NCBI GenBank assembly: GCA_963693285.1 | Contig: OY848918.1 | Coordinates: 11,249,592-11,313,591, forward strand | Direction of reading: 5' to 3' | Length of the DNA: 64,000 bases | From: Xestospongia muta | Lineage: Eukaryota; Porifera; Demospongiae; Haplosclerida; Petrosiidae | Part shown: piece by piece, positions 42,401 through 55,830 of the stretch | How positions within the stretch are numbered: position 1 is the first letter of the stretch | Layout of the letters: each line of letters opens with the position of its first letter | Made by a program: the position numbers and the translations under genes | The notes under the pieces: model-generated | Told to the model about the DNA's origin: nothing | Seen by the model: only the letters and a program-made list of their open reading frames with translations | The model's database searches: none

Positions 42401-42751
42401 CTGTAATTTTATTGATAACATTACCACTCTCGGTACTTTTACTGATTTTTTTATGCTTTATCATCTGTTTGATCTGTATTGTAATATGTAAGAAACATGA
42501 GTTCACAGATCAAGGTATCTCTCCCTCTCTTTCTCCTATAATTTAATGACTATAGTCCTTTAGCCTCTCTTATCTATAGTAATCCCAGCTATGTTAGTGT
42601 AACTGTACCAAGAGTAATTCAAGTGAGACCTACTTCAGTAATTTATGATGAAATCAGGCCAACACTAAGAGAAACACAAGAGGAACAAGGAGGAGGTACT
42701 AGTATTACTATTGAAAAGAACACTGCCTATTCTTATATTAACACTCACTGA
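39435..42751 (+). CDS. B3: Ig + 3 FN3 receptor (copy of B1)
   Basis: Nine exons: 39435-39483, 39533-39844, 39901-40191, 40305-40592, 40720-40817, 41856-42102, 42158-42328, 42368-42514, 42564-42751; 596 residues. Nearly identical to B1, and exons 6-9 look unchanged, including all tail tyrosines. Notable differences: Glu to Gly in the Ig-like domain (CETEGVV); the core Trp of the first FN3 is Cys (TGC at 39963-39965, VQCTPPV against VQWTPPV); and a local cluster LIVRDLEEKLEYSFSIQ in the second FN3 in place of LEVTNLKKKVEYSFSVQ. The Trp is a packing residue in FN3 folds, so this copy may be impaired or tuned differently. Confidence 0.8.
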
Positions 42752-43032
42752 TGACAATATTAATAATGTGTGATGCATTATTACCAATCTTTATAACTTT
42801 ATTATTACTAGTTGTTTGTGAAATGTGTTATATAAAATTTAGCATGTGTGTAAACTATAGTAATGACTATTATTATTGTTGCTATGGAACCAGTGATAAT
42901 ACTCGTTACTATATTATATATATGCATAGTTAATAACTGGATTAGCTCAAAATTCTCAATTAAACCTTTATTAGTTATACAAGTACATTGCAATAGCTAT
43001 TTAATCTATTATGATTATTACTTAATCTTATA

Positions 43033-43580
43033 CAAGCTCATTCCTGTCTCTAATTCTGTTGATAACGTTGCTCCTCTCTATATTTTATCATTTGTTTGAT
43101 TTGTATTGTAATATATACTAACATGAGTTCACAAAGCAAGGAGACTCCCTCTCTTATAATTTGAGGAGTATAGATAGCCCTTTAGCCATTGATATGAGTA
43201 AACAAGGATGAGATATTAGTATTACTGTTGAAGAGAACACTCCCAATTCTTATATTAACATTTACTTGTCAATAAATTGTCAATAATAGTCACACGTGGT
43301 GTATTACTACCAATCTTTATAGCTTTATTATTACTACTAGTGTGTAAAAATGTTTTCATATAAAAGTCATTACAGTTATTATATATATAGTTAGTACAAT
43401 TTCTATAATTATCTAAGCCTGTATGAAATTTGAAATCAACAAAGCAATTTGATGTTGTTAATGTTCCATGATAATACTGCTGTGGAAGTATTACAAAGAC
43501 ACTGTATCAAGTTTCCTACATATGTCCCCCCCTCCACTGTTGAAGTCATTCACAATAAACTTGATATAGTGTGAAACAAA
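43033..43580. pseudogene. Relics of B TM/tail exons (+) and of an Ig exon (-)
   Basis: Unit 2 copies of the two relics described at 22688-22925 and 23050-23235. The sequence looks unchanged from unit 1. Confidence 0.65.
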
Positions 43581-44092
43581 AGGCACAAGTGAATAAAACA
43601 AATCTTTAATATTTCCTTATATCTTTGCATTTAACAACATTCCATGTTTTGTTCTTGCAACAAGTCCATAATTACAAGTATATTCATTATATGTGCTCAA
43701 CATAACACATCAATCCATGTACTTGCAATATACAACACTCACTTAGCATGTTTTCATTGACACATCTCTGATTACCATTTTATTAATGAACTGGTGCCTT
43801 AATTAATTGATTAATTAGGAATGGCATCAATCACTTATGTAATTCAATTATCATTGTTTTGTCAGCTTTATAAAATTTACATAAATTATAATCTTCACTG
43901 ATGTTAATGTGCATTATAGGTATAATAAAATTTAATCTAATATTAACTATAATTATAATACACACAACATAAAACAGACTAAATCTATGTATGTAAGTCT
44001 ATATTAATTGGTTCTATTCACTAAAAGTCAACTAATTTTATTTTCAATGGAAATTTATTGTTATCGCCATTGTCTTGAAGGTTCCTCCTAAA

Positions 44093-46494
44093 TTATATAT
44101 GTAAACAGTTCAGCAACACACCTGCTCCCAGTACTACACTGAGAACAATAATGATCCATGATGTGATTTTATCACCTAAAATATATAATGTATGTGATCA
44201 GTATGATGTCTACATGAACATACCTTTGAGTCCTCCCCCTCCACTTGGTGTATTAGTAGGTGATGGCACTAAAGTAGATTGTGTGATAGATAAAAGAGAA
44301 AGATGGTGATGTGATTTTTTCATTACTTTGAACACACTTTCATACACACATTGTACATATTACATACAATGTTCATGTTACATACATTGTACATGTTACA
44401 TACATTGTACATATTACATACAATGTACATGTTTCCAATCATACCAATGGTGGAGATTTGTCACCTAAGCTGTATAAACTCTATCATTGCTATAATATCT
44501 AAATGAACATATAATCATACCAGTTGTAGTAGTAGTAGTGGAGGAAGGTATAGGAGTAGCTGTTGATGGTAGTGGAGTTGGTTGTGTTACAGCTAAAAGA
44601 GAAAGGCATTGAGATTTTTTTACATCACTTTGAACATACTTTCATACATATAATGTACATGTTACATACAATGTACATGTACATGTTACATACAATGTAC
44701 ATGTTACATATAATGTACATGTTACATACAATGTACATGTACATGTTACATATAATGTACATGTTACATAAAATGTACATGTACATGTTACATACAATGT
44801 ACATGTTACATATAATGTTAAATGTAATGTACATGTTTTTAAGCAACAACTAATTAATTATTGGATTGGAGCTCAACAGCTTATAAGAAACATTTGCAAT
44901 CAATTCATTACTAACTATTGTTGAACTAATTTATTATATATTTGTCTGATTATAATTATATGTAATTATTTGGGTGATTATTTCTTTATAAACCACTACC
45001 ACTCCTACATAACTATTTCACACTAGTATTAGTACTGAAATATTTCTATTACACTCACAACAATAAATCCTACATAGGCTATAGTTGAACAATTGATGAT
45101 GTAATCTATTCACAGATAAAATGGATTTTCTAATTTGTGAAGGAATTTTTGTTATCAATACAACCTCTTGTAATAAACACTTTCAGTAATCACTATTATT
45201 CTCAGTAGTTTATCATGACAGTACATTGTTTTCCTGCTGCTTATTAGCCATTGTTATAGATGAGCCTATATTAAGTTTGTCATTGTAGTTTTTCATTAGA
45301 ATAATACATGCAAGCATGTATGCATTTTAGATGTATCGCTATTTTGACAGCATTATCTTCTTAAAATACATGTTACATGTAATGTACATGTTTCTAAGCA
45401 GCCAATAATAGGCTATATTGATGAGAGCTCAAACAGCTTATAAGAAATATTTGTAGTATAATATTGACTCAAGTAATTTGTCATTTGTTATTATTGAACT
45501 AATTTTATTATATCTTGTATCTGATGATAACTGTTTGGGTACTTATTTTGGGTGATTATTTCTTTAATAAACCACTACCTCTCCTACATAATCATTTCAC
45601 ACTAATATTAGTACTAAAATACTTCCTACAACAATAATCCTACAATGGACTATAGTCGAGCAATTAAAGTTGTATTCTGTAGATTTTCATTAATGCATTG
45701 TACATGTATTGCTATTATGTCAGCATTGTGGTTCTTAAAATAAAACATGACTTACTTTATAATTAAATGTATTTATAGTTTCATATGTTGTATTATTCCT
45801 TCATAAATGACTGGTACTATTTCAAAGCTAATCATTGAGGCATGAATTTGTGGTCACACCTTCAAACTTTTAATTAAACTTTGTCAATGTTTCTATAAGT
45901 AATGAATATACTACTGACAGCTTAACTATACCTGAAACTTTGATAGTGCAACTTTCAATATAAGGGCCTTCTCCAATATTAGGTCCTGCTCCATTAATGC
46001 ACATAATTTGTAAATCTTCTGGTTTGCTCGCATTGAAACTTAAAATAGATGTGTACGACATAAACATACTATTATAAGACACTTGAAAGCTTCTAAATTC
46101 ATCAATATTTGTACAGGTTTTACTATTGTATGAGCAATTGTTACAGTTATTCGAGACTGCAGTAAAGCGCCAATCAATGTGGCAATTTGATGTTGTTATG
46201 TTCCATGATAACGCTGGTGTGGAAGTATTACAAAGACACTGTACCAAGTTTCCTACATATATCCCATTACAAGCCCCTCCACAGTTGAAGTCATTCACAA
46301 TAGCACCTACATAGAGTACAGAGAGACACAGTCCAAGTTATAGCTACACATATATAACTTACATGTGGGTTTGAATAGAAAGAGAAGACAGGTAATAAGT
46401 AAAACAATAAGAGTTCTATTTTTCTAGAGAAAGTACAAAGAAAGTATCCATATGAATGAAATTCTATATAGATATTACTTACTGTAGCATCCAT
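44093..46494 (-). CDS. C2: single-Ig receptor (copy of C1)
   Basis: Exons 46494-46483, 46423-46363, 46306-45932, 44592-44521, 44268-44224, 44175-44093 give the same 215-residue product as C1. By eye I found no difference in the coding exons, and the introns and minisatellites also look identical, which is striking for such labile repeats. This is either very recent copying, gene conversion or an assembly duplicate. Confidence 0.7.
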
Positions 46495-46799
46495 TGAACT
46501 TTAGCTTTAAACTCGATATAGTGTGAAACAAAAGGCACAAGTGAATAAAACAAATCTTTCATATTTCTTTATATGTATTTTGCTCAACAATATTCAATGT
46601 TTTGTTTTCATCCTACAACTCCATAGTTACAAGTATATTCATGACATGTGCTCTACATAACACATCATTCTGTGTACTAGCAGTTTATAATCACTCAATT
46701 ATCAAGTCATCATCATACTATAGGACACATACAGTAGCTAATTTATTATTTTGTTACTTTGTCCATATTCTAATTACAACTTTAATATAGTCTCTGATA

Positions 46800-47850
46800 A
46801 TTTATAATTTGCATTTAACTAATGAACTTGTTCCTTGATATAGACATCTATGATACATGGTGTTTAATTAGTAATGACATCAATTACCTATATTAATAAT
46901 TATGTAATTTGATTATCACTTTTTGTTAGCTTTATAAAATTTTCGTGACATGAAATTACAATCTTTCTGTAAATTTTCCAACCATACTCAATGTACATGT
47001 ATTTCAATGTGTTTATAATAAGATTAATTAATGTTATAATACTATATAAACTTGCATGCATAGTTTTAGTCAGTCTTTAACTCTATGAAACTTCCTTTAT
47101 ATCTTTGGACTTTAACTATATTCAATGTTTGTTTTATACATTTGTATTGTTATATCAATCCACAAAATTCCCAATTAACAATCAGTCAACATTCACTGAT
47201 GCCGGTCCTATTTTGGTCTTGTTTGAGAAATTTTGCTGCCATCCCTACATTTTAGGAATTTTGTAGAATATTCCATTGATTTGTTCAATGCATGTACTGT
47301 AGAGTACACTGACACACTCATTAATCCTCACTATTCACTGACAATCCAATAACATATCAGTGGACTACACTAGTGTATGCAGACTGCTGTTCTTTCTAAT
47401 AGTCTACCTTGACAAAAAATGTTATAATATAATTTTACTAAGTTTGTGTTTGTTTTTGATGATCAGCAGTATTTAGTTGATTCTTGATGGAAATTTTTAA
47501 ATTTTCGCTCCTCCTCCAATTAAAACATGTAGCATCATTGAAAGTTTCTCTGTTATACATAACTCCTTAGAAAGACAACCACAATTCCAATTCACAAATC
47601 ATTTTATGACTCAATATGTTAGCAGTATAGCTTAGATTTATGTGGTATGGCTATAATGTGAGTATAATAATTGAGTTCTATTTGTGACATTACATTTCTT
47701 TATTAATAGATTTATCTGACGTATGAAAATGTAATATTGTGTAAACAATAACAATATTTATCACTCTATATTATAATTGTCAAAATTCATAAGTTTGACA
47801 TCTTATCATAGGCCATTTTTATAAGGCTAACACAATAACAAATTATAATA
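46800..47850. other. Spacer between C2 promoter and D2
   Basis: Collinear copy of 27100-28140. Nothing recognisable. Confidence 0.6.
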
Positions 47851-48855
47851 AATTACACACAATGGAACAATATCTGGATCAATGATCTAACATTAAAAAA
47901 AATACATAACAGAGCCGCTGAGTATGGAGGGTATCCACGAAATTTAGCCCACACAAGGTCCAATGGTTGAGGTGCAGTCATACCATTTGGCAAACCAATT
48001 AATCTTTTAATAATTCCTTTGAGACATCCTTTGTTAAGAACTGCTTCTCTCTTTTTGTAATGAAAGTATCACTATCACTTCCTAAGCTATTCTTCTCCTT
48101 TCTTTGTAGACTTAGTGAACTGGCTACAGAAGTTAAATCTTCAACACTACTAGCTGATGATATCCTCTGTCTGCTACTGCTGTCTTCAAGTTGAGGATCA
48201 GATATAACATCTGATGAAGGAAAATGTGGTATTCTGCCTTCACCACTCGACACCACCTCATTAACTACAGATGATGAACTACCAAATGTGTCTAGTACCA
48301 GATTGTGTTTTTGATGAGGGTATACCAACTTCACCCTCAGGGTTACTTATTTCACTTCTCAGTCTTGGTCGAATTCTCTGGTGGTTTCTTCTCTCACATG
48401 TCATTGGGTAGCTCCTATTTCTTCTTCAAGGTTGACATCTTGTCTTTAGTGTTGTAAATAGCTTTTCTCTTCCCAAGTTACTCTAGAGGGTGTGGTTGTC
48501 TTCTTTTCTGATGTTGAAGTTAATAGTGATTTTATTCTAACAGGTTTTCTTTCAACTACTATTGCTTCTTCTTCAATGTCCTCCCCCCCCCCCTCATCTT
48601 CATTCTCTCCTTCAACTTCTCCTCCTCCTCCTTCATCATCTCTTTCTTCATCCTCCTCTCCTTCTTTTTCTCCTACTTCCTCTACATCTTCATCACCATC
48701 TTCCTCCTCCTCTTCTTTTTCCTCTACCTCTTCCTCTTCCTCTTCCTTTTCCTCTTCCTCTTCCTCTGAGTTTGTATTTTTTTAGCTCGCTCTTCTAGCT
48801 TGATTCCAAATGAAGAAAGAATAGCATGTTGACTTACAGTCAGTCTAAGACTGCC
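47850..48855 (-). pseudogene. D2: degenerate PWWP (BRPF-like) gene fragment
   Basis: Copy of D1 with the same frame breaks, so decay preceded the unit duplication. It differs by single substitutions (SLGSDSDT against SFGSDSDT; Val for Ile in EDLTS.AS) and by an 11-base poly-G that joins the Glu-rich block in frame to EDIEEEAIVVERKPVRIKSL. Confidence 0.6.
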
Positions 48856-48959
48856 ATGAAGTAATTGACTTGTCAAATCTTAGCATCTTAAGGTGTAGTG
48901 GGTGCTTTTTTCTGATAAAGAGGCGAGGTCATGATCATTTTACTTCATTCATTAGATAG

Positions 48960-49205
48960 TACATAAATCACAGATATTGTCCATTCATCAATCTGTCTAT
49001 CCATTAATCCATGTATTTATCTATCCATCTTCCATTTATGTAATGATTACTTTCTTGTCTTATAGTTCCAATATCAGTAAACTTGACAAATTGTACAATT
49101 GAAATGTCTGACTCAATTTCAAAGCTGATCAAAATACAAATTCTTTGCATATAACATTTAAGGTATGTAGACAAGATTATTGTGAGCCTAATTAGGAACA
49201 CCATT
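48960..49205 (+). pseudogene. Displaced B intron-4/exon-5 fragment (unit 2)
   Basis: Same fragment and same one-base exon loss as 29248-29490, again standing where the TATA promoter block of B1 would be. Confidence 0.75.
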
Positions 49206-49329
49206 GATGTTTTTATGTAAACGAGCTTGTTTTATATGGTTACACAATTTGTATAAAAATTTACATTGTAAACTTTAGACCTTTTAAGTTATAACGTATA
49301 TAAAGAAGAGAGCTGTATTCATATCAAAA

Positions 49330-52300
49330 ATGTTGTTTGTTCTACTACTTATGATTGTACCTAATCTTCCATTAACAAGTAAGTCCTGTCTAGTTGTATA
49401 CCAATAATATAATGATGTCACCACTAGACTCAACAGTGACTTCATTGATATGTCCACCTCCTCAACAATGTTACAATGATAGTCATCTCATTCTCTCATG
49501 TGAAACAGAGAAAGCTGTTTTAGTTTGGAAAATTATCCAGGAATCAATTGAAATTGTCTATTATTATCATGATCCTGTAGGTAGCACTCATACTAAGGGG
49601 AATTTTGAAACAAGTCATGATCAAAAAACCCCAGCAAAGTCTACAATGAAAGTCACACCAACTACTTCAATGCAGGGTCTACAAATTGATTGTATTGATG
49701 GTATTGATGAGGATAAGAGATCCTGTATTCTTGAAGTTATTGGTAAGTGAAGAAAATTATGAAATTTTAAAACCTCTATTCAATTATAAAACATTACAGA
49801 GTACCCTGGCTCACCTGTTAATCTCACTATTACACATATTTCTGATAATGTAGCAGTGCAATGGACTCCACCAGTACAAACTGGTGGTCCTAATATTACT
49901 GTACATTATATAGTTAATATTAGTTCAGAGAATGACACTAATTTCATTTGTCCTGATGATCAATGTAATGTGACATTAAACAAAACTACAATCACTGGCT
50001 TACAGACTGGTATACAATATAACATTACTGTGTCTGCTGTTAACTGTATTGGTACAGGACCACCAAGTTCATCAATACAAGTAACACCAGGTATGTGATA
50101 CAGACAGCATCACATACACTATAAAGTTTAATAAACAAGACACTGGTTCAATTAAATGTACAATATTGTATTACATCATTGAATAGAAGATCATATCTTT
50201 TAGGGAAATCTCCTCTTCTAATTTTACAACCCTCTTTCAAAGCAGTTAACTTTACTATTGTTAAGTTGTATTGGTCAATTATCAATGGGTCCATTGAGAA
50301 AGTTAAGAACTTTAATGTCAACTTGTTTGAAGCATTGAACACATCTAATGTAAGAGAGTTTATTACAGAGAATACCAGTCTTGAAGTAACAGATTTAAAA
50401 AAGAAAGTAGAATACTCCTTTTCTGTTCAAGCAAGAGATTTTAATGAGAGAGTGGGTGTGTTTTCTACTCCTGTCAACTTCACATTAGATGGTACATAAA
50501 TCAGAAATATTGTCAATTCATCAATCTGTCTGTCCATTAATTTATCTGTCTATCTATCCATTAATCCCCATGTATCTATCCATTTTCCATTTATGCGATG
50601 ACTACATTCTTGTCTTATAGTTCCAATATCAGTAAACTTGACAAATTGTACAATTGAAATGTCTGACTCAAATTTCAGAGCTGATCAAAATACAATTTCT
50701 TTGCATATAACATTTAAGGTAAGCAGACAAGATTATTGTGACCTAATTAGAAACACCATTCATCCTATATACACATTGATGTTATTATGTAAACTAGCCT
50801 GTTTTATATGCATCATTTCATAAATTGACATTCATCAATTGAGAGGACATGTTTCTATGGTAACTAAACACACTTTCTCTGACCTAACTATCAATAGTTG
50901 TAAAAGCACAAACACTTTAATTTATGATGTCATCATTGTAGTGGAAGTTCATGAACTTAAAGACATTATGTCTCCAATAGATATGTAGAGCAAATGAACT
51001 AAAATTAAGATGTACTCATCTTACATATTAAATGATGTTCATAGGTTACTGTTTAAGTCAGTATAGAATTGAACTTTGGTATAGTCATTACCATTGATCT
51101 GCATGTAACATTAGAATGACATAAAAATAAACCACCTGCATTTCATAGAAATGCTTTGTGGACATACGAGCTCCTCCATTTTACTTAATCCATATACCAC
51201 ATGAGTCAACAATGGCTCATAAAGTCTTTGAAGTTGCTCAAAACTCTACTCTAAATCAATATGTGATATGAGGCAGTGCTAGTTAGTAAACATTGTCTGT
51301 GCCTCTATATGAATTATCATTATCACATCTAACACATGTTATAACAACCATTTTGCTTTTTTCACTATCTTAATATGTGCTGAGGTCATAGTATACCCCA
51401 TCCACATCCACATTCCTACTGTATGAGTCCTATATGTGCCTGTTCCCAGACCCTTCCTCTCTTAGTGAAGGGTCAACAATACCATGAAATCAACTAATTA
51501 CAACTGCAAACACACATAGCAACCAATGAATATTATTACTCTTGCCATGATCACTTTTAATTAAGTGTAACTGATGAGTTGAGTAAACATATTAAAACAA
51601 CTCCATAAGTTATGACAACTGTCCTGTTTTCAGACTTAACAAAAATTCAGTCATTTATAACAACAACTGTACAATTAAAATAATGTTAGGACAATTTTAC
51701 AATTATATTCTTGTTTAGTACTTTAAGTGTGGCAGACCTCCAATCATTGGATATTTGATACATCATAATGGCACAGAGTCTGGCAACACAACTTCCATTT
51801 TTCATAATACTACAAATACTACAGTGGATTACAAAACTATCATTCCTAGTCAATGTATCAATGGAACATATTTGTTGGTATCTGTGGCAGCTGTCAATGA
51901 CTTAGGTACTGGTGATTGGGCAACAACCAGTGCTAAACTAACATTCTGTAGCCACTTTATTACGTGTAAGAATGATATAATAACAAAGTTACTATTAATA
52001 ACATTTTGTGCTATTTATAGCTTCAGTTCCAATCACTTCAACAACTGCTGCTATCATTATGGAAACGCTAACATTTTCTAGTACAAAGTCCAATTCTCAG
52101 GAACCAATTGCTACTATAGACATTATGAATAGACCAACTTCTACACTTAGACCTACTCCGTCATCACAACATTATAATAGTTTGTTAAGCAGTACCTATT
52201 ATATCTATAATAATTATTCTTTTTCTATACAGATTCATTCCAAACATCACCCCATACATTCCCGTCTGTAATTTTATTGATAACATTACCACTCTCGGTA

Positions 52301-52612
52301 CTTTTACTGATAATTTTATGCTTTATCATCTGTTTGATCTGTATTGTAATATGTAAGAAACACGAGTTCACAGATCAAGGTATCTCTCTCTTTCTCCTAT
52401 AATTTGATGACTATAGTCCTTTAGCCTCTCTTATCTATAGTAATCCCAGCTATGTTAGTGTAACTGTACCAAGAGTAATTCAAGTGAGACCTCCTTCAGT
52501 AATTTATGATGAAATCAGGCCAACACTAAGAGAAACACAAGAGGAACAAGGAGGAGGTACTAGTATTACTGTTGAAGAGAACACTGCCTATTCTTATATT
52601 AACACTCACTGA
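49330..52612 (+). CDS. B4: Ig + 3 FN3 receptor (copy of B2)
   Basis: Nine exons: 49330-49378, 49428-49742, 49800-50090, 50204-50491, 50621-50718, 51719-51965, 52021-52191, 52233-52379, 52425-52612; 597 residues. The Ig-like domain is B2-type (YYYHDPVGSTH). However, the third FN3 keeps YFKCGRPP and the tail is the complete B1-type one ending AYSYINTH (with ASLIYSNPSY), so the 3' half resembles B1/B3. The tail therefore retains NPxY, VIYDEI and YIN. Its promoter lacks the TATAAAAGG box, as in B2. Confidence 0.8.
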
Positions 52613-52727
52613 TGACAATATTAATAATGTGTGATGCATTATTACCAATCTTTATAACTTGAGTCTACTAGTTGTTTGTGAAAATGCATTTTATTTAACG
52701 TTAACAAATATATATAATATAGTAACT

Positions 52728-52958
52728 ATAAAAATTAGTATGTCATTTTAACAACTAATTTGTACCTGACATGCATGGATTATGGAATCTAGAAATTATA
52801 TGACTTACTCACTGTATAATTTGTTGGGAATGTAATAGTACAACATACCAACAAATTAGACAGTGAGATATTCACAGGAATTCTATATTCCATAGTAGTT
52901 CAACCATGTCAGATGCAAATTAGTTGTTGAAATGACATATTAAATTTTACAGTGTGGT
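52728..52958. mobile_element. Foldback MITE-like element, second copy
   Basis: Same position relative to B4 as 33016-33236 has to B2, so it was copied with the unit and did not insert separately. Several arm bases differ (TTGTTGGGAATG; GTTGTTGAAATGACAT). Confidence 0.7.
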
Positions 52959-53009
52959 TTTCAAGCCAAAATACAATATATTTGTAAAACTACAGTTATC
53001 AATTACTGT

Positions 53010-53352
53010 ACAGAGTGAGGAGGAAGTGCTTATTTCATAATTACTGTAAGGAGTGAAAAGGAAGTGCTTATTTCATAATTACTGTAAGAAGTGAGAAGGA
53101 AGTGCTTATTTCATAATTACTGTAAGGAGTGAAAAGGAAGTGCTTATTTCATAATTACTGTAAGAAGTGAGAAGGAAGTGCTTATTTCATAATTACTGTA
53201 AGGAGTGAGGAGGAAGTGCTTATTTCATAATTACTGTAAGGAGTGAGGAGGAAGTGCTTATTTCATAATTACTGTAAGGAGTGAAAAGGAAGTGCTTATT
53301 TCATAATTACTGTAAGAAGTGAGAAGGAAGTGCTTATTTCATAATTACTGTA
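53010..53352. repeat. 38-bp minisatellite, nine copies
   Basis: The unit is GAAGTGCTTATTTCATAATT plus ACTGTAAGGAGTGAAAAG. Variants GAGAAG, GAAAAG and GAGGAG alternate (order: GAGGAG, GAAAAG, GAGAAG, GAAAAG, GAGAAG, GAGGAG, GAGGAG, GAAAAG, GAGAAG). Unit 1 has a single copy at about 33305-33345. Confidence 0.95.
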
Positions 53353-53580
53353 AGCTTAACTTTAATCTTACCAGGCATACCAGAAGGAAACCTACAGGGA
53401 TAGTATACTAATTACGTACACACATATAACATTTCTGTCATTGTCTATGTTAAAGATCTGGCATATTTACTTCAGCAATTGTTTGTATAATAATGGCTTT
53501 GAGTTATTCTATAATAATAGTCAATCACAGAGAATATTACAACAGCATGGTTAAATACAATTATATATATATATATATAT

Positions 53581-53624
<44 letters not shown>

Positions 53625-54198
53625 TCTATTGACTATTACTACATCTTTTGAGAAACCTTATCAGTTGATCTGTACACCAAACTCCAATTAATAATAAAGT
53701 CAATAATAAGACCAAATATACGCTTTGTAATGTTTACATCAATAAAATGGCCACAACACATTTACATTGAAGAATGGAAATAAATTGTTCTATGAATTTC
53801 AAGTATATTGCCTTTCATCGCATTATTTTGTTGTTGCAAAATCATTGTTATTGATATAAACCTTTTTAATATGTCAATAATACATCTAAGATGTTTAATT
53901 AGTAGTGACATCACTCACCTATATTAATAATTATGTGACTTGATTATCAGATTCACTTTTTGTTTGTCTTATAAAATTTACATGAAATTAAATGAATTTA
54001 CAATCTTTATTATATGTCTTCACCACCATACCAAATCTGGTATAAGTTGCATGTATTTCAAGTAAGATTTAGTCAATGTAATAATAGTATTAATAAAACT
54101 TGCATGCACAGTTTTATCAGTCTTATTTTATATGTTAATTATTCACTGGAAAGTCGACTATTCAATTTCCCAATTAATTTCCTTATCATCATTTCCTC

Positions 54199-55829
54199 CT
54201 ACATTACACATATATATAGTACAACAACAATTGCTCCCAGTACTACAGTGACAACAATAACGAGCCATGATTTGATTTTATCACCTAAAATATAAAATGT
54301 GTATGATCAATATGATGTCTACATGAACATATCTTTGACTCCCCCTCCTCCACATGGCATACCAGTAGTAATAGTAGGTACAATAGTAGCATTAGTAGCA
54401 GTTAATGATGATAAAGTGGACTGTGTGATAGATAAAGAGAAAGATGTTAATGTGATCTTTTTCATTACATATTACATGTAATGTACATGTTTCCAATCAT
54501 AGCAATGGTGGAGATTTGTCACCTAAACTGCATAATCTCTATCATTAGTATGATGTCTACATGAACATACAACCATACCAGTTGTAGGTCTAAGGAGTAG
54601 TAGTAGTAGTGGAGGAAGGTACAGGAGTAGCAGTTGATGGTAATGAAATGGGTTGTTTGATAGCTAAAAGAGAAAGAGATTAATGTGATCTGTTTCATTT
54701 CTTTAACATGTAATATAGATGTTACATATAATATACATGTTACATACAATATACATGTTACATACAATGTACATGTTACATACAATGTATATGTTACGTG
54801 TAGTGTACATGTTTTTAAGCAACCAATAATTGCTTATTTAGATGAGAGCTCAAGCAGGTTATAAGAAATGTTTGTAGTGTAATATTGACTCAAGTAATTT
54901 ATCACTTGTTATTATTGAACTTACAACTAATTTTATTATATCTTGTATCTGATGATAATTGTTTGGCTATTTATTTTGGGTGATTATTTCTTTAATAAAA
55001 CACTACCACTTCTACATAATCATTTCACACTAGTATTAGTACTAAAATACTTCCTATCATACCTACAACAATAATCTTACAATGGACTATAGTTGAGCAA
55101 TTAAAGTTGTATTCTGTAGATTTTCACGAATGCATTCATTGTACATGTATTGCTATTATGTCAGCATTGTGGTTCTTAAAATAAAACATGACTTAATTTA
55201 TAATTAAATGTATTTACAGTTTCATATCTTTTATTATTCCTTCACAAATGATTGGTACTATTAAATAGATATTTATTGAGGCAATGTGGTCACATGCAAT
55301 TCTTTAAACTTCTTAATTAAACTTTGTTAATGTTTCTATATGTAATGAATATACTACTAACAACTTAACTATACCTGAAACTTTGACAATGCAACTTCGT
55401 TTATTTGGTCCTGCTCCATTAAGGCACATAATTTGTATACATCTCTTGATTTGTTCACACTGAAACTCACAATTGATGAATATGTCACATTATTATAAGA
55501 CACATGAAACCTTTCAAATTCATCACGAGTACACTTATTGTATATACAATTACCTGAGCCTACATGAAAGTCACAATCAATGAACCAATTTGATGTTGTT
55601 ATGTTCCATGATAATACTACTGTGGAGGTACTACAAAGACACTGTATTAAGTTTCCTACATAAGTCCCATCACAACCCCTCCACAGTTGAAATCTTTCAC
55701 AATAGCACCAACATAGAGTACAAAGAGACACAGTCCAAGTTATAGTTACACATATATAATAACTTACATGTTGGTTTGAATAGAAAGAGAAGACAGGTAA
55801 TAAGTAAAACAATTAGAGTTCCATTCGAT
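54199..55829 (-). pseudogene. E2: broken C-type Ig receptor
   Basis: TM exon 54284-54199 (KIKSWLVIVVTVVLGAIVVV), stalk exons (about 54600-54665 and neighbours), an Ig exon (about 55376-55720) and most of the signal-peptide exon (55763-55829, GTLIVLLITCLLFLF) are present. The Ig acceptor is TTG in place of TAG. The same one-base loss after NCGG shifts the frame (reads RFQLWRGCDGTYVGN). A further shift occurs near the end of the Ig exon. Exon 1 is cut off by the kinase-derived segment that starts at about 55831. Confidence 0.75.
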
Positions 55830-55830
55830 A

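Larger units (their letters stand above)
52613..54198. other. Spacer between B4 and E2
   Basis: Collinear with 32922-34237 but longer. It contains the second foldback element (about 52728-52958), the expanded 38-bp minisatellite and a TA/CATA run (53565-53625). No gene was seen. Confidence 0.7.

Noticed and set aside
53010..53352. CRISPR-like array
   Set aside because: Units are directly abutting 38-bp minisatellite copies without unique spacers, in a eukaryotic intergenic region.
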